Assembly: GCA_015069425.1 (NCBI GenBank) | Contig: SVIP01000001.1 | Coordinates: forward strand, 248,001-312,000 | Origin: Clostridiales bacterium | GTDB lineage: Bacteria > Bacillota > Clostridia > Christensenellales > Borkfalkiaceae | DNA length: 64,000 bases | Direction: 5' to 3' | Shown: positions 1 to 9,271 of the stretch, piece after piece | Layout: each line of letters starts with the position of its first letter | Numbering within the stretch: position 1 is the stretch's first letter | The notes under the pieces: generated by a model | The model's database searches: none | The model's input: only the letters and a program-made list of their open reading frames with translations | Told to the model about the DNA's origin: nothing | Position numbers and translations under genes: made by a program

Positions 1-398
1 TTGCAATTACATCAACAATAATGTCTCTTTTCGTACATCTTAATAGAAAATATTTAACCAAACCTAATCTAAGCAAAGTCGCAAGTAAACAATTGGAACT
101 TGTTAAAAGCACGTTAACTTACATTAATGAGAATTATAAAGAAAAACTAAAGGTTGAAGACGTGGCAAATCAACTTTATTTTAGTAAAAGTTATCTTTCT
201 CATACTTTTAAGAAAGTGACGGGGATATCTATAATTGATTATATTAATCTTGTAAAATGTCAGACGGCAAAAACACTAATTCTTAATGGTTTAGAAATTT
301 TAGAAGCAGCAAAAGAGTGTGGATTTACAGATTTTTCTTATTTTACTAGAGTTTTCAAAAAAACGCTTGGTATTCTTCCGTCTAATGTTAAAAAATAA
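1..398 (+). CDS. AraC family transcriptional regulator, C-terminal part (5' truncated by window edge)
   Basis: Frame is open to the window start; two HTH motifs typical of AraC C-terminus (VEDVANQLYFSKSYLSHTFKKVTGISIIDYI...AAKECGFTDFSYFTRVFKKTLGILPS). Confidence 0.9.
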   Translation, partial: AITSTIMSLFVHLNRKYLTKPNLSKVASKQLELVKSTLTYINENYKEKLKVEDVANQLYFSKSYLSHTFKKVTGISIIDYINLVKCQTAKTLILNGLEILEAAKECGFTDFSYFTRVFKKTLGILPSNVKK

Positions 399-408
399 AA
401 TGTAAAAA

Positions 409-438
409 CGCCCCGAAAAACAAATGTTTTTCGGGGCG
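409..438. terminator. Bidirectional intrinsic terminator between convergent genes
   Basis: Perfect inverted repeat cgccccgaaaaaca-aa-tgtttttcggggcg. Confidence 0.8.
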
Positions 439-481
439 CTAATATATTTTAACTTACAACACAAACTTAGTTTTAATACTA

Positions 482-1609
482 TTAAACCAATTTAAAAACC
501 TGCGTTGCCATGGCTTTTAAATTTGAATATGCATTATCTGTATTCATCGCCTCTTCTAAACTACAAGGTTTTTGTAAGATAGGAAAATATGCATCAATAC
601 CTGCACTATTGCACTTTTCTGCTCCATCTCCTATACAACCTGAAAAGGCTATTACCTTTTTATTATATTTTTTTGCAAGCTTTGCAACGCCTATGGGTGC
701 TTTTCCCATAACGCTTTGTTTATCTAACCGACCTTCACCCGTTACAACGATATCAGCATCTTTGACAAAAGATTCTAAATTAGTTTCTTTTATAACGAGT
801 TCTATTCCAGATTGCATTTTACCACGCAAATATGCTAAAAATGCAAAACCTAACCCCCCTGCTGCTCCTGCTCCCTCGGCATTTTTATCTGCGAACGAAT
901 ATATTTCTTTGGTCAACTCCGCATATTTTTTTAACCACTCATCCATTAGAGGAATTGTTTCATCCGTGCCACCCTTTTGACGAGCAAAAACAGACGAACA
1001 CCCATTTTCACCACAAAGTGGATTTTTCACGTCGCAAGCGACCAAGAATTCGCAACCTCTTAAATCCTTATTTGCATTGTCGGTTACTATAGTTTTGAGA
1101 GTTTTTAAACCTATCGCGCCATGGGAAACTTGTTTACCTTTATCATCTAAAAAATCAAAGCCCAATGCTTGCAACATTCCAACACCGCCATCGTTTGTTG
1201 CACTACCACCAATACCAACAATAAATTTTCTACAGCCCTTATTAATAGCATCTAAAATCATTTCTCCTACACCATAGGTGGTTGTAAATAAAGGATTTCT
1301 TTCCTTGTCTTCAATCAGTGTCAACCCTGCGGCAGTAGCCATCTCAATTACAGCCGTTTTCCTTTTAGGAATGATTCCATATTTTGCAATTATTCTTTTA
1401 CCAACTGGGTTTAAAACAGATACTTCGTGTATTTCTCCTTCATTAGATAACACTATCGCCTCCATTGTTCCCTCGCCACCATCTGCAAGTGGGCAAACCG
1501 AAACCTCCGCTTCTGAAAAAACATTTTTAACTGCTTCTGAAATTGCTGTTCCCGCTTGAAAAGAGGATAAACTTCCTTTAAAGGAGTCTATTGCAACTGT
1601 TATTTTCAT
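482..1609 (-). CDS. Glycerate kinase (GarK/GlxK family)
   Basis: 375 aa; MKITVAIDSFKGSLSS, CPLADGGEGT, GVGGSATNDGG-like (GIGGSATNDGGVGMLQALG), VVTGEGRLDKQS. Confidence 0.93.
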   Translation of the reverse strand: MKITVAIDSFKGSLSSFQAGTAISEAVKNVFSEAEVSVCPLADGGEGTMEAIVLSNEGEIHEVSVLNPVGKRIIAKYGIIPKRKTAVIEMATAAGLTLIEDKERNPLFTTTYGVGEMILDAINKGCRKFIVGIGGSATNDGGVGMLQALGFDFLDDKGKQVSHGAIGLKTLKTIVTDNANKDLRGCEFLVACDVKNPLCGENGCSSVFARQKGGTDETIPLMDEWLKKYAELTKEIYSFADKNAEGAGAAGGLGFAFLAYLRGKMQSGIELVIKETNLESFVKDADIVVTGEGRLDKQSVMGKAPIGVAKLAKKYNKKVIAFSGCIGDGAEKCNSAGIDAYFPILQKPCSLEEAMNTDNAYSNLKAMATQVFKLV

Positions 1610-1814
1610 TTAATCTCTCCTTTGCTTATTTTACATTTTGGATTAACAAAATAAAAAATACATATTAAGTTCTGTATCATAGTGCATATAATAGCAAAAA
1701 ATTAACTGCAAGTCAAATCAAATTTTATATTACCAGCGACCAGGTATAAGTTTTCTGCACTTAAATTTGATTTAAATTATAACTTTATTCAATCATCTGA
1801 ATCATATAATCAAC

Positions 1815-1847
1815 GAAAAAAAAACCGCATTTTATGCGGTTTTTTTC
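1815..1847 (-). terminator. Intrinsic terminator after FGGY kinase
   Basis: aaaaaccgcat...atgcggttttttt inverted repeat between the FGGY kinase stop and the glycerate kinase start. Confidence 0.75.
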
Positions 1848-1863
1848 TTTTAATTTATTAATT

Positions 1864-3159
1864 TTATTTTATAAACGCTCTTATTGCTGCTCCAACTGCA
1901 CCACTATCAACACCGTACACTACTTCAACAGGTTTATTAATAACGTAACGTATTATATCCACCCATAGTTTACTTTGTGAAGGACCTCCTGCCATCTTAA
2001 CCGAATTAAACTCGATACCAATACTTCTTAAATAATCAAGTTTTTCACTTAATAAATTAGCAGCACCCTCCATTAATGCTCGTGCAATATTCTCTTTTGA
2101 ATACTTAGAAAAATCATTATCAAAATCGGTAACGGGATTAATCATTAATCCGCCAGCACCACGCTCGGCTTTTTCAGCACATTCGTTAAATATTTGTATT
2201 TTGTTCTCTTTTGCAATGTTTTTTTCTATGATATAATCTATTTTTTTAGATACTTGTGCAACCGAAGACATTCCGCCCCACAAACCTTTTTGTTTGCTCA
2301 AAAAAGTATCGCACAAAAGTCTATTTTCGATAAGCGTTTTCCTATCGTGATAAGGGAAAAACAACACCCAACTCGTACCACAAGAAAGTAAAAGTTCACC
2401 TTCACTTATCACGTTATTTGCAATCGCCCCACTGGGATGGTCAAAACTTCCCAAGAAAACCTTACAATCTTTGTCCAAACCGTATTTATTAGAAAAATCT
2501 TCTGTAATTGTTCCTAAAAGTTCTCCACTTTCATATACTTTAGGTAATTGCTCTTTATTAATGCCAAGTTTATCTAAGTACGGTGTATGATATTCTCCTG
2601 TTTCTTGCTCCAATAAATAAAATGGAACAGCCGTTGACTTATCAATTCCCCACTTGCCTGTCATTTTGAAAAGCAAGTACTCAGTTGACATACATATTTT
2701 ATCGCACTTAATAAATATTTCTGGACTATGTACTTTAATATGCGCTAAATGTGCTAGCGGAAAGGTATTTGAATACCCCCAGCCAGAAACATAAGCAGCA
2801 TCTTTTCTGTCAATTACTCCATAAACGCTATCACTTTCTTCTTTGCAAGCAGGATTTGTCCAAGAATATGCATCAATTAAAGCGTTACCGTCCTTATCGC
2901 AAACGACAGTATTACCACTTGCCGACGCCATTGAAATACCACAAATGTTACCATCAACACTTTTAGCCAAATCACTAATAACGCTAAAAACCGTTTGAGC
3001 ATAATCTTCAATCGAAAAGCCTAAATATTCAGCGCCATCGCTAAGACTACAAGTTTTAATTAAAAATGGTGCAGACGCTTTTTTAACGACGCTCTTTCCG
3101 TCGAACAAAACGGCTTTAACAGATGATGTACCTAAATCTAAACCAATAGAATATTTCAT
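1864..3159 (-). CDS. FGGY-family carbohydrate kinase
   Basis: 431 aa; MKYSIGLDLGTSSVKAVLFDG, GSFDHPSGAIANN, MAGGPSQSKLWVDIIRYV; substrate not assignable. Confidence 0.88.
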   Translation of the reverse strand: MKYSIGLDLGTSSVKAVLFDGKSVVKKASAPFLIKTCSLSDGAEYLGFSIEDYAQTVFSVISDLAKSVDGNICGISMASASGNTVVCDKDGNALIDAYSWTNPACKEESDSVYGVIDRKDAAYVSGWGYSNTFPLAHLAHIKVHSPEIFIKCDKICMSTEYLLFKMTGKWGIDKSTAVPFYLLEQETGEYHTPYLDKLGINKEQLPKVYESGELLGTITEDFSNKYGLDKDCKVFLGSFDHPSGAIANNVISEGELLLSCGTSWVLFFPYHDRKTLIENRLLCDTFLSKQKGLWGGMSSVAQVSKKIDYIIEKNIAKENKIQIFNECAEKAERGAGGLMINPVTDFDNDFSKYSKENIARALMEGAANLLSEKLDYLRSIGIEFNSVKMAGGPSQSKLWVDIIRYVINKPVEVVYGVDSGAVGAAIRAFIK

Positions 3160-3168
3160 AGCTTACCT

Positions 3169-4185
3169 TTAAAATTTCACGTTAAATAAATTTGCAGCGT
3201 TATTACACATAACGTCCGCAACATCTTCTTTTGTTAAAGAAAGTTTTTCTGCGGTCTTTTTAAACCCACGAATTATTTCATAAGTGAAATTCGTAACGTT
3301 TTCTTCATCCGTCTCTCTCATGTGTTCCGCACCCGTTACGTCACCATATAGTCCACGTGGAATGACGTTTATGTAATATCCATCTTCAGAGATACGATAC
3401 ATTCTCATTTTTGCTATCGGCATATCCGTTCCGTACATTACCCTTTTAGTGCCAACCGCATTAATAGCTTGTTCTGTTGCAAGAGGTAAAGTATTAGCAC
3501 AAAAATCAAACATCATGTTTTTTGTATGTTTTAACGTGTCAAAAGCATTGCCTAAATCTTCAGGAGCATAAGCACGTCCAATGTGTGCAACGATTAATTT
3601 AACGTTTGGATATTTTTGTTCAATTTCCATTAAGTCTTTAATATTTTGTGGGTCTTTCAATCTATCTGGACGAGAAATATGTAAAATTACTTTCCAACCA
3701 TATTTATCGGCAACCTTTAAATGTTCATGTGATAAAAACTCAAATATTCTTGCGTCTTTACCAAGAACTCCGTCTTTACAGTTGTTTAAATATGGCTTTA
3801 ATCCTTGGAAACCACCTTTAATTACTTGTTCTTCTAAAAATTCCGCAGAATCGTTATAATGAGAAAGGAAAAGAGTGGGATAACCATATTCTTTTGCAAC
3901 TCTTGAACAATAATCATTGCTTTGATCTAAATACGCACTAGGAGAGCCAAAAATTACAGGCACAACCTTTTGATTTGGAAATAAATCCTTATAGGTTTGT
4001 ACAATATCCTCAATAGTGTTATCAACCGCTACTCTTGCTGGCCAATAAACAGGGCCTTTTTTAGGCTTTTTTACACTTAAAGGATAAACGTGAGTATGCA
4101 CGTCAACAATATTTTGAGGCACAAATTCATTTATTTCTTCTTCGTATACTTTCTTATCATAATCAGTTAATTGAAATCCAAACAT
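3169..4185 (-). CDS. Amidohydrolase family protein (Amidohydro_2-like)
   Basis: 338 aa; VDVHTHVYP, ILHISRPDR, LIVAHIGRAYAPED, VMYGTDMPI metal-ligand motifs. Confidence 0.85.
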   Translation of the reverse strand: MFGFQLTDYDKKVYEEEINEFVPQNIVDVHTHVYPLSVKKPKKGPVYWPARVAVDNTIEDIVQTYKDLFPNQKVVPVIFGSPSAYLDQSNDYCSRVAKEYGYPTLFLSHYNDSAEFLEEQVIKGGFQGLKPYLNNCKDGVLGKDARIFEFLSHEHLKVADKYGWKVILHISRPDRLKDPQNIKDLMEIEQKYPNVKLIVAHIGRAYAPEDLGNAFDTLKHTKNMMFDFCANTLPLATEQAINAVGTKRVMYGTDMPIAKMRMYRISEDGYYINVIPRGLYGDVTGAEHMRETDEENVTNFTYEIIRGFKKTAEKLSLTKEDVADVMCNNAANLFNVKF

Positions 4186-4214
4186 AGTCTACCACCACAG
4201 ATAATTTTTTTTAC

Positions 4215-4243
4215 ATTCTATCACTACCACTTTTTAATGTCAA
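4215..4243 (-). promoter_or_regulatory. Sigma-A-type promoter upstream of amidohydrolase/FGGY kinase
   Basis: On minus strand TTGACA-17 nt-TAGAAT. Confidence 0.65.
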
Positions 4244-4385
4244 GTGAAATGACTTATTCTAACAATTAACTCCACAAAAATTAACTATTTTTTGACATTA
4301 TAAATTTATCAGACATCGGGATTTCTAATTATCTTTCGTTTATATTATTAGGCTTAAAATAAATTGATATACTTTTAATTCGCTA

Positions 4386-5183
4386 TTATTTAGGTTGCTT
4401 TCCTATATATGCTAAAATACCACCGTCAACGTATAAAACATGTCCGTTTACAAAGTTTGAAGCATCTGATGCTAAAAACACAGTAGGTCCTGCTAAATCA
4501 TCTGGGTTACCCCAACGAGCGGCAGGAGTTTTTGCTATTATAAAACTATCAAACGGGTGACGTGAGCCGTCTGCTTGTCTTTCACGAAGCGGTGCAGTTT
4601 GACTCGTTGCAATATATCCCGGTCCTATACCATTACATTGAATATTGTATTCACCATATTCACTTGCAATGTTTTTAGTAAGCATTTTAAGTCCGCCTTT
4701 TGCCGCAGCATAGGCAGAAACTGTTTCACGACCTAATTCACTCATCATTGAACAAATATTTATAATCTTTCCGCCACCTTTTTTAATCATCGACGGTATT
4801 ACTGCTTTTGCACAGATAAAGGGTGCAACTAAGTCAACGTCTATCACTTGCTTAAATTCATTCAAAGTTGTATCGCACATGGGTATTCTTTTTATAATAC
4901 CTGCGTTGTTAACGAGAATATCAATAACGCCAAGTTCACTTTCAATTTGTTTAACCATTTTTGTAACCGCAACTTCATCAGTAACGTCACAGACATAACC
5001 TTTGGCGTCAATACCATCGGCTTTATAACTTTCAAGCCCTTTTTCCATTGATTCAAGATTGCTTGAATTAAAAGCAATCTTTGCCCCTGCCAACGCAAGA
5101 GCTTTTGCCATTGCGTAACCTATGCCGTGTGCAGCACCTGTAACTAAAGCAACTTTACCATTTAAACTAAATATGTTTTCCAT
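4386..5183 (-). CDS. SDR oxidoreductase, gluconate 5-dehydrogenase / KduD-like
   Basis: 265 aa; VTGAAHGIGYAMAKAL, NNAG, SAYAAAKGGL motifs; adjacent to kduI-like gene. Confidence 0.88.
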   Translation of the reverse strand: MENIFSLNGKVALVTGAAHGIGYAMAKALALAGAKIAFNSSNLESMEKGLESYKADGIDAKGYVCDVTDEVAVTKMVKQIESELGVIDILVNNAGIIKRIPMCDTTLNEFKQVIDVDLVAPFICAKAVIPSMIKKGGGKIINICSMMSELGRETVSAYAAAKGGLKMLTKNIASEYGEYNIQCNGIGPGYIATSQTAPLRERQADGSRHPFDSFIIAKTPAARWGNPDDLAGPTVFLASDASNFVNGHVLYVDGGILAYIGKQPK

Positions 5184-5201
5184 TTCATTTTCTCCAAAAA
5201 A

Positions 5202-6881
5202 TTACAATAAATCTTTCGTTTCAATAAAGTCCATATCTGTAAATTCTTGGTTTTCACCACACATCGCCCATATAAACGAATAGTTCTTAGTGCCAACACC
5301 TGAGTGAATTGACCAAGACGGGGAAATTACAGCCTCTTCATTATGCATAATGATATGTCTTGTTTCGGTTGGCTCTCCCATCATATGGAATACTACGTCG
5401 TTTTCGCCCATGTCTAAGTACATATACACTTCCATTCTTCTATCGTGTGTATGGCAAGGCATTGTATTCCAGTTTGAGCCAACTTCTAATTGAGTTAATC
5501 CCATTGCAAGTTGACAACTTTTAATAACTTCTGGGTGAATGTATTGATTGATAACACGCTTGTTACATTCTTCCACGCTACCGCAAGGTACTTTCTTTGC
5601 CTTGGTTATATCTATCTTAACGATAGGATAACTCGTGTGTGCAGGACATGAACTTACGTAGAATTTTGCTGGTGCGTTTTCATCAACACTCTCAAAAGTG
5701 ATATCCTTATTTCCCATACCAATATAAATGCCGTCTCTTGGGTTCATTTCGTATTTTACACCGTCAATTGTTATAATACCTTTGCCCCCCACGTTAATAC
5801 AGCCCATTTCTCTTCTTTGTAAAAAGTAGTCAGCTGCAAGTTCTTTACCAGCTTCTAACTTCAATATCTGGCGAACAGGCATAAGTCCTGCCGTAATAAT
5901 ACGGTCTATGTGGCTATATACCATTCTGATATTGTCTTTCGTGAAAAGATTTTTGATATGAAATTCTTCTCTTAATCTTTCAGTCGTATAGTGTTTTACG
6001 TCTTTTGCATTACTTGCTTGTCTTACTTCCATTTTATCTAAATTCTCCTTTATATATCTTCCATAAACTTCTATTTGTGATAATGCTGCAAACGACAACT
6101 GTTCTGTCGCTTGCACAAAGTTATATAATTTTATTGTTTTAGTAACTTTTTTATCTTTTAATTGAACTACTTTTCCCTTTCTATTTTCTTCACTTGGGAA
6201 AGTATCTCTATCTAACACAAAGTTGCCTTGTACTATCTCTCCGTCTGAAAATTCTATGTCGATTGACTTCCAGTAACTATCGTGTGGTTCGCCCAAATGG
6301 TCTTTGATAAAATCCGCACGAAGATAAAATGTTATTTTATCTACTTCTACCTCTCTTCCAAAATCAAGTGTAAACTCTAAATCGTTTCTTGCTCCACCAG
6401 CCCAAGAGTGATAAGGATATCCCCCGTGCCCTTGATTATCGTAATCGCCGTCTATTGCGTTCCTTTCATAAAAGCACGCCTCGTCCCTCGTGACAAAATT
6501 TGCACTTGCGTGTGGATAACTTCTTGCCTTTCCTCTTAAATCGTGACTGTTAAGCGCTATGTTTCTATATCCGTAAATTTCTTCGTCCTCAACTTCCCTT
6601 ACTACAATATTATGTTTATTACCCTTAAAGGCGTTTTTATTATAACAAGCCAACTGTTCACTTTCATTTGGGATAACAAACTCAAAACTTCTTGACGGTA
6701 AATATACGATACTTTCTCTTAGCGTATCGTCAAGTTTTACGCTAATAAAATCACAACCATCAAGCAAAACTTTTATTTTGTCGCCAACTTCCCAAACCTC
6801 GTCGTAAGTGAAGTGAAGAGCACTTCCTTTTTTTGCAAGTTTAACATTCCCTTTACTGTCTAATATTTTTAAGTTAAGCAT
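5202..6881 (-). CDS. kduI: 5-dehydro-4-deoxy-D-glucuronate isomerase (KduI) with ~283-aa N-terminal discoidin-like extension
   Basis: C-terminal 277 aa carry KduI motifs (MVYSHIDRII, PAHTSYP, NTMPCHTHDRRMEVY, HNEEAVISPSWSIHSGVGTKNYSFIWAM). The preceding ~283 aa contain a beta-rich segment (LEFTLDFGREVEVDKITFYLRAD...). Confidence 0.9.
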   Translation of the reverse strand: MLNLKILDSKGNVKLAKKGSALHFTYDEVWEVGDKIKVLLDGCDFISVKLDDTLRESIVYLPSRSFEFVIPNESEQLACYNKNAFKGNKHNIVVREVEDEEIYGYRNIALNSHDLRGKARSYPHASANFVTRDEACFYERNAIDGDYDNQGHGGYPYHSWAGGARNDLEFTLDFGREVEVDKITFYLRADFIKDHLGEPHDSYWKSIDIEFSDGEIVQGNFVLDRDTFPSEENRKGKVVQLKDKKVTKTIKLYNFVQATEQLSFAALSQIEVYGRYIKENLDKMEVRQASNAKDVKHYTTERLREEFHIKNLFTKDNIRMVYSHIDRIITAGLMPVRQILKLEAGKELAADYFLQRREMGCINVGGKGIITIDGVKYEMNPRDGIYIGMGNKDITFESVDENAPAKFYVSSCPAHTSYPIVKIDITKAKKVPCGSVEECNKRVINQYIHPEVIKSCQLAMGLTQLEVGSNWNTMPCHTHDRRMEVYMYLDMGENDVVFHMMGEPTETRHIIMHNEEAVISPSWSIHSGVGTKNYSFIWAMCGENQEFTDMDFIETKDLL

Positions 6882-6960
6882 TTTTCTCCTTTTTTTACTT
6901 TCGGTTAAAAGACTTACGCTATTTTTTAATAATATACTAACCCTAATTATTGATAATTAT

Positions 6961-6989
6961 ATTATACAATATTGTAATTATTTTTTCAA
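6961..6989 (-). promoter_or_regulatory. Sigma-A-type promoter of kduI
   Basis: Minus strand TTGAAA-17 nt-TATAAT; the palindrome acaatattgt overlaps the spacer. Confidence 0.65.
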
Positions 6990-7096
6990 GATCAACTAAT
7001 AACACAAAACAGCAATAATTTTGGACTTTTTAGACAAAGATGCCTATATTATTTAGTATTTGGTTTGGATTTTTTTGGAGAATATAGAAAAATGTG

Positions 7097-7125
7097 TTGA
7101 TTTTTTAGAGCATGACTGATACAAT
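7097..7125 (+). promoter_or_regulatory. Sigma-A-type promoter of AraC-family gene
   Basis: TTGATT-17 nt-TACAAT, ending 6 nt before the ATG at 7132. Confidence 0.55.
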
Positions 7126-7131
7126 AAAGTC

Positions 7132-7905
7132 ATGGCAATAGTTAATTATATTGAAAAACATTTAAAAACCTTTTCAGTCACTTCCCACAAGCATCATTAC
7201 TGGGAAATAATTTACGTAACCGAAGGCTTGGGAAAGATTAAAACCCAAGACAACACCGTTGTTGAGTACAAAAAAGGCGAGATAATATGCATTCCACCAA
7301 ACTTGCAACATCTAAATTATTCATCTTCGGGTTTTAAAAATATTCACTGTACGATTGAAGATTGGACACCGTCAATTAGCACTATATTTTTAATTAAAGA
7401 ATCAGCATTAACTAAAGATTTTTATTCGCTTTTTAAGTTATTGCATAGTTATGCGCATTCTTTGCCTGCAAATCACCCCATCAATCTCTCTCTTTACACT
7501 TGTATAACTGAATTTTTAAATCACCTATTAAACGAATCGACCACAAGTAAACAAACACAAATTATAGCAAACGAGATTATGGCACGCTATACGGACAGTA
7601 AATTCGATATTGACGATGCATATAAATTAATACCGTTATCAAAAGAGTATTTGCGGAAAATTTTTATACAAGAACACGGAATTTCTCCGTCGAATTTTTT
7701 AACTTCCAAGAGAATAGCTTTAGCTAAACAACTAATTTTAAAAAAGAAAGACAATAATCTTAGAATTTCTGAAATCGCTGAATTATCTGGCTTTGACGAT
7801 TTAGCTTATTTTTCACGCATTTTTAAAAAAGAAACGGGCTTTGCACCAACTGAATATGAGTTAAAACATCTAAAAACCAACAAAATTGAAAGTGAAGAAA
7901 GATAA
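7132..7905 (+). CDS. AraC family transcriptional regulator with N-terminal cupin
   Basis: 257 aa; HKHHYWEIIYVTEGLGKI cupin, C-terminal RISEIAELSGFDDLAYFSRIFKKETGFAPTEY. Confidence 0.92.
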   Translation: MAIVNYIEKHLKTFSVTSHKHHYWEIIYVTEGLGKIKTQDNTVVEYKKGEIICIPPNLQHLNYSSSGFKNIHCTIEDWTPSISTIFLIKESALTKDFYSLFKLLHSYAHSLPANHPINLSLYTCITEFLNHLLNESTTSKQTQIIANEIMARYTDSKFDIDDAYKLIPLSKEYLRKIFIQEHGISPSNFLTSKRIALAKQLILKKKDNNLRISEIAELSGFDDLAYFSRIFKKETGFAPTEYELKHLKTNKIESEER

Positions 7906-8172
7906 GTAGATGTTGTATCTTATGAAAACGGTAAAGTTGTAATAGATTATGGCCACGCAATCATTCCCTTAAACAACGGCGAAGTTTTAACAGCTAAAAC
8001 AACAAATGGTGGTACAATTTACAGACGGTAAGGACTACTGAACCTTTCAACACATTCGTAAAATTCTGATTTTTACGATGCGGTTATAAATGATAGAGAA
8101 CCTAAAGTTAGCGCAAAAGAGGCGTTAAAAATTCAAAAATTAATTTGCGAAACACACAACAATAATTTCTAA
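7906..8172 (+). pseudogene. Decayed C-terminus of a Gfo/Idh/MocA-family oxidoreductase
   Basis: Translation in one frame with two internal stops: VDVVSYENGKVVIDYGHAIIPLNNGEVLTAKTTNGGTIYRR*GLLNLSTHS*NSDFYDAVINDREPKVSAKEALKIQKLICETH; the FYDAVINDREP...EALKIQKLI tail is family-like, and the middle reads TEPFNTFVKF in the +1 frame. Confidence 0.6.
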
Positions 8173-8181
8173 AAATAATTA

Positions 8182-8222
8182 AATAATAAGCGGTGCATCT
8201 TGACGATGCACCGCTTATTATT
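8182..8222. terminator. Bidirectional intrinsic terminator
   Basis: Perfect 18-bp inverted repeat aataataagcggtgcatc-ttgac-gatgcaccgcttattatt. Confidence 0.85.
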
Positions 8223-8237
8223 ATAAAATATAATTTA

Positions 8238-8960
8238 TTATTTTGGTAAAATATTTTTAGCCGTTCCTCTTTGAGCGTGTTCACACATTTTAAATGCCTC
8301 GGCATATTTAGTGCAACATAACGTTCCAAAAACCGAACCCAAAGATTTAATATAATCTAAAGTACTCATACCATCATGTTCGGTAAGCCATTCTAATTGA
8401 GATTTATGGCACGCCATCGCCTTAAGTTTTACTTCCATTTCTTCCGTTATATCAACGTAATCCGTTCCTGTAAATACGGGAATAGAATCTGCAGACATAT
8501 AATAAATAGGAATATCTGACGGAACGCTTTCAGGATATACGCCTTCTTTTGTACAATAATGTGGAAGTGTGGACATAAACGCCGCCCTATTTACCAAAGC
8601 ACTTGATTCAACGTGATCCATCATATAATCATCTGGGTATTGAGTGATAATAGCGTCTGGCTTAACTTTTCTAATATAATCTATAAGTTTATGAAGTGCA
8701 ACCATGTCGTATCTCGAAACAAGCACGTCATGCACACCCAAATTGTAGTATTCTTTTGCTCCAATCATTTCCGCTGCAGATTTTGCCTCTTCATATCTAA
8801 TTTTTGCAAGTTCTTCAGGCAATATGCGATAATGCCCTTGATCGCCGTTAGTAATACCGCACACATAAACTTCATCTCCACGCTTAACAAATTTTGCAAG
8901 CGTACCAAAACAGTTTATTTCCAAATCGTCAGGATGACATCCTATTGCAAGTATTTTCAT
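8238..8960 (-). CDS. PIG-L / LmbE-like deacetylase family protein
   Basis: 240 aa; MKILAIGCHPDDLEINCFGTLAKFVKRGD, ITQYPDDYMMDHVESSALV. Confidence 0.92.
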   Translation of the reverse strand: MKILAIGCHPDDLEINCFGTLAKFVKRGDEVYVCGITNGDQGHYRILPEELAKIRYEEAKSAAEMIGAKEYYNLGVHDVLVSRYDMVALHKLIDYIRKVKPDAIITQYPDDYMMDHVESSALVNRAAFMSTLPHYCTKEGVYPESVPSDIPIYYMSADSIPVFTGTDYVDITEEMEVKLKAMACHKSQLEWLTEHDGMSTLDYIKSLGSVFGTLCCTKYAEAFKMCEHAQRGTAKNILPK

Positions 8961-8988
8961 TTTTTCACCTATTTAAATATTTTTTCTA

Positions 8989-9213
8989 TTATCTATTATT
9001 AATCACACCGAGCAAATAGTCAAGCGTTTCAAAGCCAAGTTTTAAACTTATCTCTTTTATTTCTTCATTTGCCTTAATTTTATCAGCAAAATAGGTTAAT
9101 TCGTAAAAACATTATCTTAAATCGTGAAGAAAAGTCGGCAAACAAACGTCAATTGTATCTATGTTTGCCTTGCCCACAAATCCACAACCAATTAAATTAA
9201 GACATACAAACAC
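8989..9213 (-). pseudogene. Decayed coding remnant, partly Gfo/Idh/MocA N-terminus-like
   Basis: Minus strand, one frame: VFVCLNLIGCGFVGKANIDTIDVCLPTFLHDLR*CFYELTYFADKIKANEEIKEISLKLGFETLDYLLGVINNR*; a GxGxxGxA motif abuts an IDTIDVCLPTFLH segment that is normally ~50 aa further on. Confidence 0.45.
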
Positions 9214-9242
9214 AAAAGCACGGAAAAAACTTCCGTGCTTTT
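9214..9242. terminator. Intrinsic terminator
   Basis: aaaagcacggaa-aaaac-ttccgtgctttt, downstream of the ABC exporter (minus). Confidence 0.8.
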
Positions 9243-9271
9243 ATAGTTTTTATTAAATTAAGTCGGCTTGT

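Noticed and set aside
510-1559. Plus-strand ORFs 510-980, 832-1092, 1077-1277 and 1278-1559
   Set aside because: Antisense to the well-supported glycerate kinase; no recognisable motifs.
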